DNA of 51,291 nt from Flavobacteriales bacterium UBA1937. Its GTDB lineage: Bacteria > Bacteroidota > Bacteroidia > Flavobacteriales > Weeksellaceae. How positions within the stretch are numbered: position 1 is the first letter of the stretch; every line of letters starts with the position of its first letter. The stretch covers positions 1 through 51,291 of the forward strand of contig DDFD01000068.1 in NCBI GenBank assembly GCA_002337005.1, in the 5' to 3' direction. Below are positions 15,715 through 25,230 of the stretch, piece after piece. Below the pieces are notes generated by a model. It did not search any database. It had not been told where the DNA came from and saw only the letters and a list, made by a program, of their open reading frames with translations. Both the position numbers and the translations under genes were made by a program.

Positions 15715-17064
15715 TTATTTCAAAACATTCAAAACATTGTACAGCGCATTACTAAGATCGTTTGCCTGATAATTATTCATAATAATAGAAAAAACATAGT
15801 TTTTTCCGTTTGTAGAAGTATGATAACCAGCAAATGCTCTACTATCTTTTATGCTACCACTTTTCATTTGCATACCATTTGCCATTACAGGAAAACCATC
15901 ATAATAAGCCGAAAACCATGGTTGTTTTTTTGCCCAAAGCAACGCCTGAACTTCTGCTTTTGCCGAAGCATAACTCTGTGGAGAAAGCCCGCTTCCATCT
16001 ACAAAATTAATCATTCTTTCATCAATTTCTTTGTCTTTCCAAAAAGATTTCAGGCATTTTACACCGCTTTCAAAGCTAGGGTTTCCAGTCTTCTCTTTCG
16101 CCATTGTTTTAACGAAAGTTTCACCAAAAAGATTGACACTTTTCTTCAAAAACCAATACACAATTTTGTCTAAAGTAGGTGATTTATATTCCAAAATCAC
16201 TTTATTATCAGGAAATGAAATCGGCTTTTCTCCATTGATTACTTTTTCAGAATTAATAATTATTTTTCCTTTGAAATCAATGTTTTGTTTTTTCAATTCC
16301 TCTGCTAATTCTACTGCCAACTGTTTGGGAGGATTAGGCATTGCGCCAGAAACTTTCATCGTTTTTGCAGGCAAACTTCCGTTAATATACGCCACATCAG
16401 AATACGGCGCTGTATAGATAACACTTTTGTCTGAACTGCCTTCTGTTCGTAATTCATTCACCCATTTTACATCGTTCAAATAAGAAAAATTTTTAATTTC
16501 TTTACCAAAAGTATTGATTTCAAAAACATTCTCTCTCCAATTTACGCCCCAAACTCCAGCTCCATAATAATTGCCCATATCATTCCAAGGCCAACCACCT
16601 GGTATTTTTTGAAAATCAAAAAAAGTATCATCTATAATTATATCTCCTGATATTTTAGAAATTTTATTATTTTTGATGGCTTCTATAACTTTCTGTTTAA
16701 AATTTTCTGCTTTATAACCATCAAATCTATCATTCCCCAAGGTAGGATCACCATTTGATGTAATGTATAAATTACCATCAAAAGCTATTTTGGTTTTGTA
16801 CTGATAATCCTTACCTAAAGTCTCTAAAGCAGCAGCAGCTGTAAAAACCTTCATCGTAGAAGCAGTAGAAAGACCTTTTGTAGGTTGGTATTCATAGATT
16901 TTTTTACCATTTTCGTCTGTTACATAAAAAGATAAGCTGCCAGAAAACATAGGTTCAGATTCTAAAAGCTGTTTTACTTTGTAATCTAATTGTTCAGGAA
17001 TTGATTCTTGAGCTAAAAACGCTTGCGAAGCCACAAAAAAAAGTAAAAAAAGGCAATTCTTCAT
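15715..17064 (-). CDS. dacB: D-alanyl-D-alanine carboxypeptidase/endopeptidase, PBP4 type (S13)
   Basis: The 449-residue periplasmic protein trims D-Ala from, or cuts cross-links in, peptidoglycan. A signal peptide (MKNCLFLLFFVASQAFLAQ) is followed by the serine motif STMK (Ser69, Lys72), an inserted domain typical of the S13 family, the SVN motif in KKSVNLFGETF and the KSG motif in MKSGSIKDSRAFAGY near residues 395-409. All three penicillin-binding motifs are intact. It is transcribed from its own promoter box and may run into the sensor kinase gene 57 bases downstream. Confidence 0.93.
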   Translation of the reverse strand: MKNCLFLLFFVASQAFLAQESIPEQLDYKVKQLLESEPMFSGSLSFYVTDENGKKIYEYQPTKGLSTASTMKVFTAAAALETLGKDYQYKTKIAFDGNLYITSNGDPTLGNDRFDGYKAENFKQKVIEAIKNNKISKISGDIIIDDTFFDFQKIPGGWPWNDMGNYYGAGVWGVNWRENVFEINTFGKEIKNFSYLNDVKWVNELRTEGSSDKSVIYTAPYSDVAYINGSLPAKTMKVSGAMPNPPKQLAVELAEELKKQNIDFKGKIIINSEKVINGEKPISFPDNKVILEYKSPTLDKIVYWFLKKSVNLFGETFVKTMAKEKTGNPSFESGVKCLKSFWKDKEIDERMINFVDGSGLSPQSYASAKAEVQALLWAKKQPWFSAYYDGFPVMANGMQMKSGSIKDSRAFAGYHTSTNGKNYVFSIIMNNYQANDLSNALYNVLNVLK

Positions 17065-17102
17065 TTCGAAGTGATTTTAAATAAAAAAACTATTATTCAA
17101 TC

Positions 17103-17110
17103 CAAAGATA
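17103..17110 (-). promoter_or_regulatory. Bacteroidetes -7 box for dacB
   Basis: TATCTTTG on the minus strand matches TAnnTTTG, 38 bases upstream of the dacB start. Confidence 0.5.
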
Positions 17111-17269
17111 AATAAAAATATCTTTTTGAAAATCTTAAAACACAAATTGTATTTAAAAAGCGAAGTTAACACTCGTTTTAAAATTATTAAATTCACAAAA
17201 TAAAAGCTGATTTTTGTCAATTTTTCAATAATAATTCAATTTTTAACATTTTAAAACTCATTTTGTATG

Positions 17270-17277
17270 TAAATTTG
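17270..17277 (+). promoter_or_regulatory. Bacteroidetes -7 box for the stress protein gene
   Basis: TAAATTTG matches TAnnTTTG and lies 29 bases before the start at 17307. Confidence 0.5.
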
Positions 17278-17306
17278 TATCAACAAAAACATAAAACTTA
17301 AAAGTC

Positions 17307-17741
17307 ATGTCATACACAATTGTAGGGCTTTTTCCAAGCCAAGAGTTCGCAAAAGCAATTTCGGAAGGTTTAGAAAATAATGGTTTCAGAAACGAAGATT
17401 ACATCATCTATCATGAAGAAAAAAAACAAGCTACAAAATCTTTTTGGAGTAAATTATTCACTGATAGCATAGATGAAGAAGCTACTTCGGTAGATTCATT
17501 AATCATAAGTGTAGCCATAAAAAATGAGCAAGACTTAGAAAATGCTAAAAAGGTTTTCAATGAGAACAAAGTAGTAAACAAATATATCTTAGAAGATGTA
17601 AATTTCGAAAAAGCAACAGACCTAGATTACATAAAAAAAGTAGTTGGTCTAAAAGCAAAAGCCTTAATCTATGCTATGCCACAGGTTAAAACATCTAGCT
17701 CAGATATACATACAGGTATTTCTTCTGAAGTTACTGCATAA
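17307..17741 (+). CDS. Small cytoplasmic protein resembling general stress protein 17M
   Basis: The 144-residue protein has no signal peptide or membrane segment. Residues 1-85 look like a ferredoxin-like domain (YTIVGLFPSQEFAKAISEGLENNGF, then LIISVAIKNEQDLENAKKVFNEN) of the kind found in YflT/general stress protein 17M. The rest is a Ser/Thr-rich tail without motifs. Function is unknown; a stress role is a weak inference from fold resemblance. It is a single gene with its own promoter box and terminator. Confidence 0.6.
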   Translation: MSYTIVGLFPSQEFAKAISEGLENNGFRNEDYIIYHEEKKQATKSFWSKLFTDSIDEEATSVDSLIISVAIKNEQDLENAKKVFNENKVVNKYILEDVNFEKATDLDYIKKVVGLKAKALIYAMPQVKTSSSDIHTGISSEVTA

Positions 17742-17786
17742 AAATAAATTTTTTCAAAATTATTTCATATCAAATTAATTTTTTCT

Positions 17787-17822
17787 ACAAAACCCGATTT
17801 TTTTAATTCGGGTTTTTTCTTT
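17787..17822 (+). terminator. Terminator after the stress protein gene
   Basis: AAACCCGA (17790-17797) pairs with TCGGGTTT (17808-17815) and is followed by TTTCTTTT. Confidence 0.8.
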
Positions 17823-17890
17823 TAAGAGATAAGCTGTTTCTTTTGTCATCTTTTTTTTGTATTTTCGTTAAGTTAAAATCACTTCCGAAG

Positions 17891-20089
17891 ATGGTATATG
17901 ACCTAGAAAAAGAAAATAAAGAAATACAGCAGCGCTATAAAAACCTGATTTCTAACACTTACCGAACGCTAGACGAAGAGCAAAACAAAATCATAAGAAA
18001 AGCTTTTGATATTGCACTAGATGCTCACAAAGACCAGCGAAGGAAAACAGGCGAACCTTACATCTATCACCCAATAGAAGTTGCAAAAATTGTTGCCAAT
18101 GAAATAGGTTTAGGAACTACTTCTATTGCCTGTGCACTACTGCATGATGTGATAGAAGACTCTGAATATACTTATGAAGATTTAAAGAAAATTTTTGGCA
18201 AAAAAATAGCAGACATTGTGAATGGACTTACCAAAATATCGGTAATGAACCATCAAAACATCTCTGTACAATCCGAAAATTATAGAAAACTTCTTCTCAC
18301 GCTTTCCGAGGATTTCCGAGTAATTCTCATCAAAATTGCAGACCGCCTGCATAATATGAGAACACTAGAAAGTATGCGAGATGATAAACAGAAAAAAATA
18401 GCTTCTGAAACCATCTACATTTATGCTCCACTAGCGCACCGTCTTGGTTTGTATAATATTAAATCTGAACTTGAAGATTTATCTCTAAAATACAATAATC
18501 CAGATGTTTATTATGATATCGCCAATAAATTAGAAGTAGCCAAAGACCAAAGAGAAAAATACGTAGAAGAATTTAAAAAAGAAGTTTCGGAGCAATTAAA
18601 GGAAGAACATCTAAACTTCACCATCAAAGGCAGAGCCAAAGCTATTTCTTCTATTTATAGAAAAATGCTAAAGCAAAATGTCTCCTTCGAAGAAGTTTAT
18701 GACAATTACGCCATCAGAATTATTTATAAATCTGATGCTAAAAATGAAAAATTTATTGCTTGGAAGATCTATTCTATTGTTACAGATTTATATCACAGTA
18801 ATCCGCAAAGAATGAGAGATTGGATTACCAATCCGCGCTCTACAGGATACGAAAGTCTTCACCTTACGGTTCTTGGTCCAGATAAAAAATGGATAGAAGT
18901 ACAAATTCGCTCCGAAAGAATGGACGAAATTGCAGAAAAAGGTGTTGCCGCACATTATAAATACAAAGAAGGTTTCAAGCAAAATAGTGATGATAGAAAC
19001 TTTGAACAATGGGTTTCACAGATTAGAGAAGTGATAGAGCAACAACAAAATCTATCTACCTCGGAACTCCTAGATAACATCAAGCTAAATCTTTATTCCA
19101 AAGAAGTTTTTGTGTTTACACCTAGAGGTGAGATCAAAATTCTTCCTGTAGGCTCTACCGCACTAGATTTTGCATTTTCTGTACACTCAGATTTAGGAAT
19201 GAAATGTCTTGGCGCAAAAGTAAACGGAAAATTAGTTCCTATTTCTTATGTTCTACAAAACGGTGACCAAATAGATATTTTATCTTCTCAAAATCAAAAA
19301 CCGAAACAAGATTGGCTAGACATTGTAATTACTTCAAAAGCTAAATCTAGAATTAAGGCCGCACTTAACTCAGAAAAAAACAGCCAAGTTGCCGAAGGAA
19401 AAGAAATTTTCCAAAGGAAACTAAGACACGCCAAAATCAATTTTACAGAAGAAGAAGTAAATAACATACAGAGATATTTTAATCTAAAAACGTCTCAAGA
19501 CCTATTTTTAAAATTCTATGAAGGCAGTTATGATACTACAGATCTCAAAAAGTATGTAGATTCTAAAAGCGCAATCAAGACTTTTTTACAAAAATTTAGA
19601 AAATCATCTCCTACAGCCTTTGAAGAAACGCCAACCACAGACTTAGACCTGATCGTTTTCGGGAAAGATGAAGAAAAACTGAATTATAGCTTTGCTAAAT
19701 GCTGTACTGTAATTCCTGGAGATAAAATTTTCGGGTTTATTACGATTTCAGATGGTATTAAAGTGCATAATGACAGTTGTCCTAATGCTATTAATCTGCG
19801 TGCTAACTATGACTACAGAGTAATGCCTGCAAAATGGGTAAATGAACAACGATATAGCAGTAGAGTAAAAATAGAAATTGAAGGAATAGACAGAAAAGGT
19901 CTGGTAAATGATATTACAGAAGTTATAAGCAATGCTATGAGCATAGATATGAGAAGTATTTCTATAGAAAGTCACAATGGTATTTTCTTAGGAACCATAA
20001 CTCTAGAAGTAAAGAATAAGAGCCAACTAGAAGAAACTTTGAAACAACTAAAAGGAGTTTTTAGTGTAACAACCGTAAAAAGAATGTAA
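17891..20089 (+). CDS. rsh: Bifunctional (p)ppGpp synthetase/hydrolase (RelA/SpoT)
   Basis: The 732-residue cytoplasmic enzyme makes and degrades the alarmone (p)ppGpp. The N-terminal HD hydrolase domain is intact (YHPIEVAKIV and LLHDVIEDS), so hydrolysis is expected. The synthetase domain follows (YAIRIIYKSD, TGYESLHLTVLGP). Next come a TGS domain (VFVFTPRGEIKILPVGSTALDFAFSVH), a Cys-containing conserved region (AKCCTVIPGD) and a C-terminal ACT domain (near 655-732). The start at 17891 is preferred to the in-frame ATG at 17843 because the family begins there. It ends three bases before nhaA and is probably co-transcribed with it. Confidence 0.96.
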   Translation: MVYDLEKENKEIQQRYKNLISNTYRTLDEEQNKIIRKAFDIALDAHKDQRRKTGEPYIYHPIEVAKIVANEIGLGTTSIACALLHDVIEDSEYTYEDLKKIFGKKIADIVNGLTKISVMNHQNISVQSENYRKLLLTLSEDFRVILIKIADRLHNMRTLESMRDDKQKKIASETIYIYAPLAHRLGLYNIKSELEDLSLKYNNPDVYYDIANKLEVAKDQREKYVEEFKKEVSEQLKEEHLNFTIKGRAKAISSIYRKMLKQNVSFEEVYDNYAIRIIYKSDAKNEKFIAWKIYSIVTDLYHSNPQRMRDWITNPRSTGYESLHLTVLGPDKKWIEVQIRSERMDEIAEKGVAAHYKYKEGFKQNSDDRNFEQWVSQIREVIEQQQNLSTSELLDNIKLNLYSKEVFVFTPRGEIKILPVGSTALDFAFSVHSDLGMKCLGAKVNGKLVPISYVLQNGDQIDILSSQNQKPKQDWLDIVITSKAKSRIKAALNSEKNSQVAEGKEIFQRKLRHAKINFTEEEVNNIQRYFNLKTSQDLFLKFYEGSYDTTDLKKYVDSKSAIKTFLQKFRKSSPTAFEETPTTDLDLIVFGKDEEKLNYSFAKCCTVIPGDKIFGFITISDGIKVHNDSCPNAINLRANYDYRVMPAKWVNEQRYSSRVKIEIEGIDRKGLVNDITEVISNAMSIDMRSISIESHNGIFLGTITLEVKNKSQLEETLKQLKGVFSVTTVKRM

Positions 20090-20092
20090 ACA

Positions 20093-21253
20093 ATGATTAT
20101 CACCAATTATTTCAAAAAATTCTTTCAAATTGCACAATCCTCAGGAAATTTGTTAATTATCTGTGTTATTTTATCTCTTTTGATTGCTAATTCTTCTTTA
20201 GGAAGTAGCTTTCAAGAATTATTAGATTTTAAATTAGGCAGTTATAGCATCAGTCTTTGGATTAATGATGGATTAATGACCATTTTTTTTCTATTGGTAG
20301 GATTAGAAATAAAACGTGAGATTTTAGAAGGCGAGCTTTCCAGTTTTAAAAATGCAACATTGCCCATATTTGCAGCACTTGGCGGAATGCTAGTACCAGC
20401 AGCTATTTTCTATTTTTTCAACCAAGGTTCTAAATACGAAAACGGCTGGGGAATTCCTATGGCTACAGACATTGCGTTTTCTTTGGCAATCATTTCTATG
20501 CTGGGGAAAAGAGTTCCTGTATCTGTTAAAATTTTTCTGACTGCATTGGCAATTGTAGATGATTTGGGAGCAATCATAGTTATTGCCATTTTTTATACCG
20601 AAAAAATAGAAACCACTTATCTATTGCTTAGCGGTTTGGTTTTATTCATTTTAATTATTTTAAATTTCTTTAAAGTAAAAAGGCATATTTTTTATTTAAT
20701 TCCTGGAGTTTTTCTTTGGTATTTTATGCACCACTCTGGCATACACGCCACTATAGCAGGTGTATTATTAGCATTTACTATTCCTACTAATGAAAGTGAT
20801 ACAGAAATTTCTCCGTTAGAAAAACTAGAAGAAAAACTACATACACCAGTTAATTATTTTATTATGCCACTTTTTGCACTAGCCAATACTAATATTAAAT
20901 TTCACGACGGTATGGTAGATGGTTTATTTACTAATTTCGGTTACGGAATTATCTTAGGTCTGGCATTAGGAAAAGTAATTGGCATCAATCTATTTTCTTT
21001 TATTGCCATTAAATTAAAATTAAGTGATTTACCTAATAACAGCAAGTGGTCTCAGATGTTAGGAGCAGGATTATTGGCAGGAATTGGCTTTACGATGTCT
21101 ATTTTTATTGCGCTATTATCCTATAAAGGAGAATTAGAAATACAAGATGAAGCCAAATTTGCCATTTTGGTAGCATCTGCCATTTCAGGATTTTTAGGAT
21201 ATTTCCTATTAAAAGCAATATCTGACAAACATAATTCATTAGAACAAGATTAA
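20093..21253 (+). CDS. nhaA: Na+/H+ antiporter NhaA
   Basis: The 386-residue inner-membrane protein exchanges Na+ (or Li+) for H+, keeping internal pH and sodium in balance. It has twelve membrane segments. The conserved NhaA features are visible: NDGLMTIFFLLVGLEIKRE, the ATDIAFSLAII unwound-helix region, and AIVDDLGAIIVIA with the paired aspartates that bind the ion. It begins three bases after the (p)ppGpp synthetase stop, an arrangement that suggests co-expression with the stringent-response gene. Confidence 0.96.
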   Translation: MIITNYFKKFFQIAQSSGNLLIICVILSLLIANSSLGSSFQELLDFKLGSYSISLWINDGLMTIFFLLVGLEIKREILEGELSSFKNATLPIFAALGGMLVPAAIFYFFNQGSKYENGWGIPMATDIAFSLAIISMLGKRVPVSVKIFLTALAIVDDLGAIIVIAIFYTEKIETTYLLLSGLVLFILIILNFFKVKRHIFYLIPGVFLWYFMHHSGIHATIAGVLLAFTIPTNESDTEISPLEKLEEKLHTPVNYFIMPLFALANTNIKFHDGMVDGLFTNFGYGIILGLALGKVIGINLFSFIAIKLKLSDLPNNSKWSQMLGAGLLAGIGFTMSIFIALLSYKGELEIQDEAKFAILVASAISGFLGYFLLKAISDKHNSLEQD

Positions 21254-21322
21254 AATCAACAATCATAAATTCAAATACAGATTTAGAAAAAATTTGTATC
21301 TTTACTCTCCGATTTTTTTAAA

Positions 21323-21802
21323 ATGGAAAAAGAATTAAAAATTAAATTTTCTCAGATAGCATTCGAAGATTTATCAGATATCGAAAGACAACTTTTCGAA
21401 GCATCTAAAAAAGCCAGAGAAAATGCTTACGCACCATATTCTCATTTCAACGTAGGCTGTGCAGTACTTCTAGAAAATGGTGAAATCATTACCGGAAATA
21501 ATCAAGAAAATGCAGCTTATCCTTCTGGATTATGTGCAGAAAGAGTGACTATTTTTCATATAGGAGCTAACTATCCTGATGTGAAGATTTCAAAATTATT
21601 TGTAATAGGTGGTCCATCTAGATTAGAAACATTCAGTACCGCTACTCCACCTTGCGGAGGATGCAGACAGAGTTTATTAGAATACGAAACCAAGCAAAAC
21701 CATCCTATAGAAATCTATTTTTCTGGTTTAGAAGGCAGCGTTTATAAATGCAATTCTGTAAAAGATTTACTACCGTTTTCATTTGACGCAAGTTTTTTAT
21801 AA
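21323..21802 (+). CDS. cdd: Cytidine deaminase
   Basis: The 159-residue cytoplasmic enzyme converts cytidine and deoxycytidine to uridine and deoxyuridine in pyrimidine salvage. The zinc ligands are Cys71 (in CAE, with catalytic Glu73), Cys111 and Cys114 (PCGGC). The nucleoside-binding FNVGCAVLLENGEIITGNNQENAAYPSGLCAERV region is intact; its segments run from residue 42 to 75. It matches the short homotetrameric type. A strong terminator follows. Confidence 0.95.
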   Translation: MEKELKIKFSQIAFEDLSDIERQLFEASKKARENAYAPYSHFNVGCAVLLENGEIITGNNQENAAYPSGLCAERVTIFHIGANYPDVKISKLFVIGGPSRLETFSTATPPCGGCRQSLLEYETKQNHPIEIYFSGLEGSVYKCNSVKDLLPFSFDASFL

Positions 21803-21809
21803 AATATTG

Positions 21810-21848
21810 AAAATCCATCTGTTCGCTAGCTGATGGATTTTTTATTAA
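21810..21848 (+). terminator. Terminator after cdd
   Basis: AAATCCATC (21811-21819) pairs with GATGGATTT (21832-21840) around a 12-base loop, followed by a T-run. Confidence 0.85.
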
Positions 21849-21887
21849 AAATAGTTTCATTAATCATAAATTAAAATATATCTTTGC

Positions 21888-22087
21888 ATTGCTTTTGGTT
21901 CCCGCCATAAACGACGGGATGTAAAAGGGAATTTGGTGAAAATCCGAAACTGTCCCCGCAACTGTAAATCGTATAAAAATCGGAAATCCGAAATTTATTA
22001 ATTTTCTACAAAAAGCCATTGTTTCATTTTAAAATGAAATGAGAAGGTGTAGAAAATGCGAAAGTCAGGAAACCTGCCAAAAACAAT
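21888..22087 (+). ncRNA. Cobalamin riboswitch aptamer
   Basis: The conserved core is clear: AAAGGGAATTTGGTGAAAATCC at about 21923-21944 (read in two parts), CTGTCCCCGCAACTGTAA at 21950-21967 and the B12-box end AGTCAGGAAACCTGCC at 22063-22078. The P1 stem closes the element: ATTGCTTTTGG (21888-21898) with CCAAAAACAAT (22077-22087), one mismatch. A large side arm (22001-22057) has a 10-bp perfect stem and an inner 18-base palindrome at 22022-22039. It sits upstream of the BtuB-like gene, so bound cobalamin should lower expression of B12 uptake. Confidence 0.95.
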
Positions 22088-22091
22088 CCAT

Positions 22092-22195
22092 AAAATCAAT
22101 ACTTTCGGAGGAAAAGTAGAGAAATTCAAAGGAATGCACTTGGTAAAGTGTTTTCTAAAATTTCTGTATTTCTCTTTTTAGAAGGCGTTGATTTT
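22092..22195 (+). promoter_or_regulatory. Riboswitch expression platform with terminator-like hairpin
   Basis: Three nested pairings are visible. AAAATCAA (22092-22099) pairs with TTGATTTT (22188-22195). AGAGAAAT (22118-22125) pairs with ATTTCTCT (22168-22175) and is followed by TTTTA. CACTT (22137-22141) pairs with AAGTG (22146-22150). This could act as the terminator controlled by the aptamer; no antiterminator has been worked out. Confidence 0.55.
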
Positions 22196-22223
22196 TAGAA
22201 TGTTTAACTAAAAATCAAAAAAA

Positions 22224-24140
22224 ATGAACAAAAACCTAGTCTTTGCAGGTTTGTTATTTGTGACGGGCGTATCGCAAATTACTGCACAAGAAAGAGAAGG
22301 TAACATACCAGAAGTTACCATTGCTGCAAAATCTAATCAACAATTGTACAAAACCGGAAAAAATGTACAACTCATCACTTCCAAAGATTTAGAAAAGTAT
22401 AAAGGTCAAAATCTAAGTGATGTACTATCCCAAGTTTCTGGTTTTCAAATCACTGGAAATTTCAACAATAACACTGAACCAAAATCTTTGAAAATAAGAG
22501 GCGGAAAAATGGCAAATGTACTTGTTTTGGTAGATGGAATTCCGCTAAAGGATGTTACAGGAAATGATTATAATGCAGTAGATTTAAGACTTTTTGCCGC
22601 TGAAAATATCGAAAGTATTGAGATTCTAAATGGCGCATCATCAGTTTTGTATGGTTCTAATGCTACGGTTTCTGTAATTAATATTAAAACGAAGAAAAAC
22701 TCACAAAAAGACATAGAAGGCCGAATTGGAGCTAGAATAGGCAGTTTCGGTACTTTTTCTCAAAACGCATTAGTAAACGGAAAAATAGAAAAATTTAATT
22801 ACCAAATTACAGGTTCTAATGAAAAATCAGACGGAATTTCTTCGGCTGAAGGACCAGATTCTTTTGATAAAGACGGCTACGAAAAACAAAACATCAATAC
22901 CAATTTTGGGGTTCAATTAGGAAAAGTAAATTTGAATTTTAATGGTGGTTATCAACATCATTTTTATAATTTTGATAATGGTGCTTTTTCAGATGGAACG
23001 TACAGAGGAAATGATGATCAACTTTTTGGTGGCATTAATGCTCAATTTCAATATGAAAAAGGAAATTTAGTCTTCAATAGCAGAATTAATGGAAATGATA
23101 GATTGGTACAAAATTTAGCGGGTAATTCTTACCAAGACCAATACAGCTACAAAGGCAGAAACATTTTTACCGAACTTTATAATCAATACAAAATTTCAGA
23201 AAATATTAATATAGTAGGCGGTTTACAATATGAAGTTCAGAATTTAGGTTCTAAAAATTTACCTTGGGGTGGAACTTCCTTAGAAGATGTTTTAAACTTT
23301 GACAATACCCGAGTTTCAACTTTTGATGCTTTCATCAATACTAATTTACAACTTTCTGATTTTCATTTAGATTTAGGCGGTAGATTAAATAATCACTCTA
23401 AGTATGACAGCCATTTCGTATATAGTATTAATCCTTATTATCTGAAAAATTTAGAGCAATTTTATTACAAAATAGGATTCTCTTATGCTACGGCATTCAT
23501 AGCTCCTACATTGTATCAAACGTATGGTTCTTTGCCTTATACATTGGCTAATTTTGATTTAAAGCCTGAAACTAACAGTTCTTACGAAATCGATTTAAGT
23601 ATTGGAAAACCAGACCAAAGTTTTGTGGTCAATGCAAGTGCTTTTTTACGAGAAGAAAGAGATGTTTTTGCATACCAAACAGTAGATTTTACTACTTATG
23701 CAGGTAAATTCTTAAATGTGGACAGAAATAATGTAAGAGGTTTAGAATTTGGATTAAAATATAAAATCAACGAAATCGTTAATTTCGGGGGAAATTTTAG
23801 TTTTGCGGAAAAAAGCAATGTCGCAACCAGATTACGTGCTCCTAAACAAAGAGCTAATGCTTTCGTAGAAATTCTTCCGTTTAAAAATAACCGTATTAAT
23901 ATAGCTTATCAATACGTTTCTAAGAGAGATGATGCGTATTATGATAGTTCTACTTTCAGTACAAAAAAAGTGGTTTTAGATGCATTTAATTTATTCAATG
24001 TAAACATCAATCAAAAATTTGGTAAAAATGTAGAAGCTTTCGTAAATGTTAATAATTTATTCAACACCAGTTATGTAGATGTTATAGGTTTTAAAACAAA
24101 ACCAAGAGCATATACACTAGGAATTGATTATAAATTTTAG
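22224..24140 (+). CDS. btuB: TonB-dependent outer-membrane receptor, BtuB-like
   Basis: The 638-residue outer-membrane protein takes up a ligand with TonB energy. A signal peptide (residues about 1-22, ending ITAQ) precedes a short TonB-box-like region. The plug domain spans about 40-160 (KNVQLITSKDLEKYKGQNLSD, then RGGKMANVLVLVDGIPLKD and NGASSVLYGSNATVSVINI). A 22-strand type barrel ends in the aromatic terminus GIDYKF. The upstream cobalamin riboswitch makes cobalamin or a related corrinoid the likely substrate. It is a single gene with a terminator downstream. Confidence 0.93.
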   Translation: MNKNLVFAGLLFVTGVSQITAQEREGNIPEVTIAAKSNQQLYKTGKNVQLITSKDLEKYKGQNLSDVLSQVSGFQITGNFNNNTEPKSLKIRGGKMANVLVLVDGIPLKDVTGNDYNAVDLRLFAAENIESIEILNGASSVLYGSNATVSVINIKTKKNSQKDIEGRIGARIGSFGTFSQNALVNGKIEKFNYQITGSNEKSDGISSAEGPDSFDKDGYEKQNINTNFGVQLGKVNLNFNGGYQHHFYNFDNGAFSDGTYRGNDDQLFGGINAQFQYEKGNLVFNSRINGNDRLVQNLAGNSYQDQYSYKGRNIFTELYNQYKISENINIVGGLQYEVQNLGSKNLPWGGTSLEDVLNFDNTRVSTFDAFINTNLQLSDFHLDLGGRLNNHSKYDSHFVYSINPYYLKNLEQFYYKIGFSYATAFIAPTLYQTYGSLPYTLANFDLKPETNSSYEIDLSIGKPDQSFVVNASAFLREERDVFAYQTVDFTTYAGKFLNVDRNNVRGLEFGLKYKINEIVNFGGNFSFAEKSNVATRLRAPKQRANAFVEILPFKNNRINIAYQYVSKRDDAYYDSSTFSTKKVVLDAFNLFNVNINQKFGKNVEAFVNVNNLFNTSYVDVIGFKTKPRAYTLGIDYKF

Positions 24141-24165
24141 ATATCAATCATTTGTGTTTTTGTGT

Positions 24166-24203
24166 TTAGCTTCGATAGACTTCGGTCTTTCGGAGCTTTT
24201 TAT
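24166..24203 (+). terminator. Terminator after the btuB-like gene
   Basis: AGCTTCGATAGAC (24168-24180) pairs with GTCTTTCGGAGCT (24185-24197), with one wobble and one mismatch, around a TTCG loop. T-rich sequence follows. It overlaps the end of the convergent BrkB-type gene. Confidence 0.8.
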
Positions 24204-25210
24204 TGTTTTTTTTCAGAATCCAAAACAATCGTATTCTGGTCTGTATTTTCTAGAAATTCTGGAATATCCTGATGAAATTCTTCCACATCTTTTTTAAGCT
24301 CATCTGCTAGAAGTTTTTCTATTCTTAACTTTCTGAAGGCAAGATTTAGTTCATTTCCTAAAAGTAATAAGATTACATTTACATTTACCCAAATCATTAA
24401 AATAATTATAGAACCTATAGAACCATACAAAACATTATATCTGGCTACTTTACTCACATAAAATGCAAAAAAATAGGTAGTTACTACAAATAAAATGGTG
24501 GAAAAAACAGCTCCAGGAATGGCATACCTGAATCTTGTAATTCTCTCTGTACCTACCCAATAAAAAAGTGCCAAAAGAAAGAAATAAAACAAGGGAAAAG
24601 AAATAAAACTAATAATTTTGGTAAGATTATCTACCAGCCAAGTAATATCATACTCAGGTGTAAAAAGCTTAAGAACTACTTCAGAATAATAAATTCCTAA
24701 TAATGAGAGAAAAATAATGCTTATAAAACCTATGGTTATAAAAAATGAAGTTATATACTCTTTTACATCACTTTTTTTCTCTTCTGTATGCTCATTAAAA
24801 CCATTAATCAAAGAAAATGTACCATTAGTAGCAAATATCAAGGCAAAAACAATGGTAAAATTACTAATGCTTTTCATATTTGGGATAATACTATTCTGAA
24901 TATAATGAGACACATCTGCTTGCATATGCGCAGGAAAAACCTTGTGCATCAATACTTCAAAAATATAAAATTGAAGCTTGTCATAATGTGGCAAATACGG
25001 CAAAATAGACAACAAAAAGAGAATAAACGGAAACAAACTGAGGAAGAAACTCCAAGAGATTGCTGCTGCTTGTCTCAAAATTTTATTTTTAAAAATACCT
25101 TCACCATAAATTTCGAACATTTTCCAGAGTGAAATTCCCAAAATTGGGATGTGCAATTCATCTAAAAAATGGTGAATTTTTAATATAAATGTAGGTGTTT
25201 TGAAACGCAT
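24200..25210 (-). CDS. YihY/BrkB-family inner-membrane protein
   Basis: The 336-residue protein has about six membrane helices and the family features: ILRQAAAISWSFFLSLFPFILFLLSILPYL near the N-terminus and ARYNVLYGSIGSIIILMIWVNVNVILLLLGNELN near the end, each read as a pair of helices. It was once called ribonuclease BN, wrongly; the true role of the family is unknown, with transport suggested. The start at 25210 is preferred to 25231 because the upstream ATG lies inside the promoter box. A long hydrophilic C-terminal tail carries many Glu and Asp residues. Confidence 0.9.
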   Translation of the reverse strand: MRFKTPTFILKIHHFLDELHIPILGISLWKMFEIYGEGIFKNKILRQAAAISWSFFLSLFPFILFLLSILPYLPHYDKLQFYIFEVLMHKVFPAHMQADVSHYIQNSIIPNMKSISNFTIVFALIFATNGTFSLINGFNEHTEEKKSDVKEYITSFFITIGFISIIFLSLLGIYYSEVVLKLFTPEYDITWLVDNLTKIISFISFPLFYFFLLALFYWVGTERITRFRYAIPGAVFSTILFVVTTYFFAFYVSKVARYNVLYGSIGSIIILMIWVNVNVILLLLGNELNLAFRKLRIEKLLADELKKDVEEFHQDIPEFLENTDQNTIVLDSEKKQ

Positions 25211-25215
25211 TATTC

Positions 25216-25223
25216 TATATTTG
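25216..25223 (+). promoter_or_regulatory. -7 box for rlmH, facing the brkB box
   Basis: TATATTTG on the plus strand matches TAnnTTTG, 22 bases before the rlmH start at 25246. Confidence 0.55.
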
Positions 25224-25230
25224 CAATACA

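Noticed and set aside
17843..17890. Earlier in-frame ATG for the (p)ppGpp synthetase gene
   Set aside because: The N-terminal extension is hydrophobic and not found in the family; 17891 is used.
24200..25210. Ribonuclease BN
   Set aside because: That name for the YihY/BrkB family is a historical error; the protein is an integral membrane protein.
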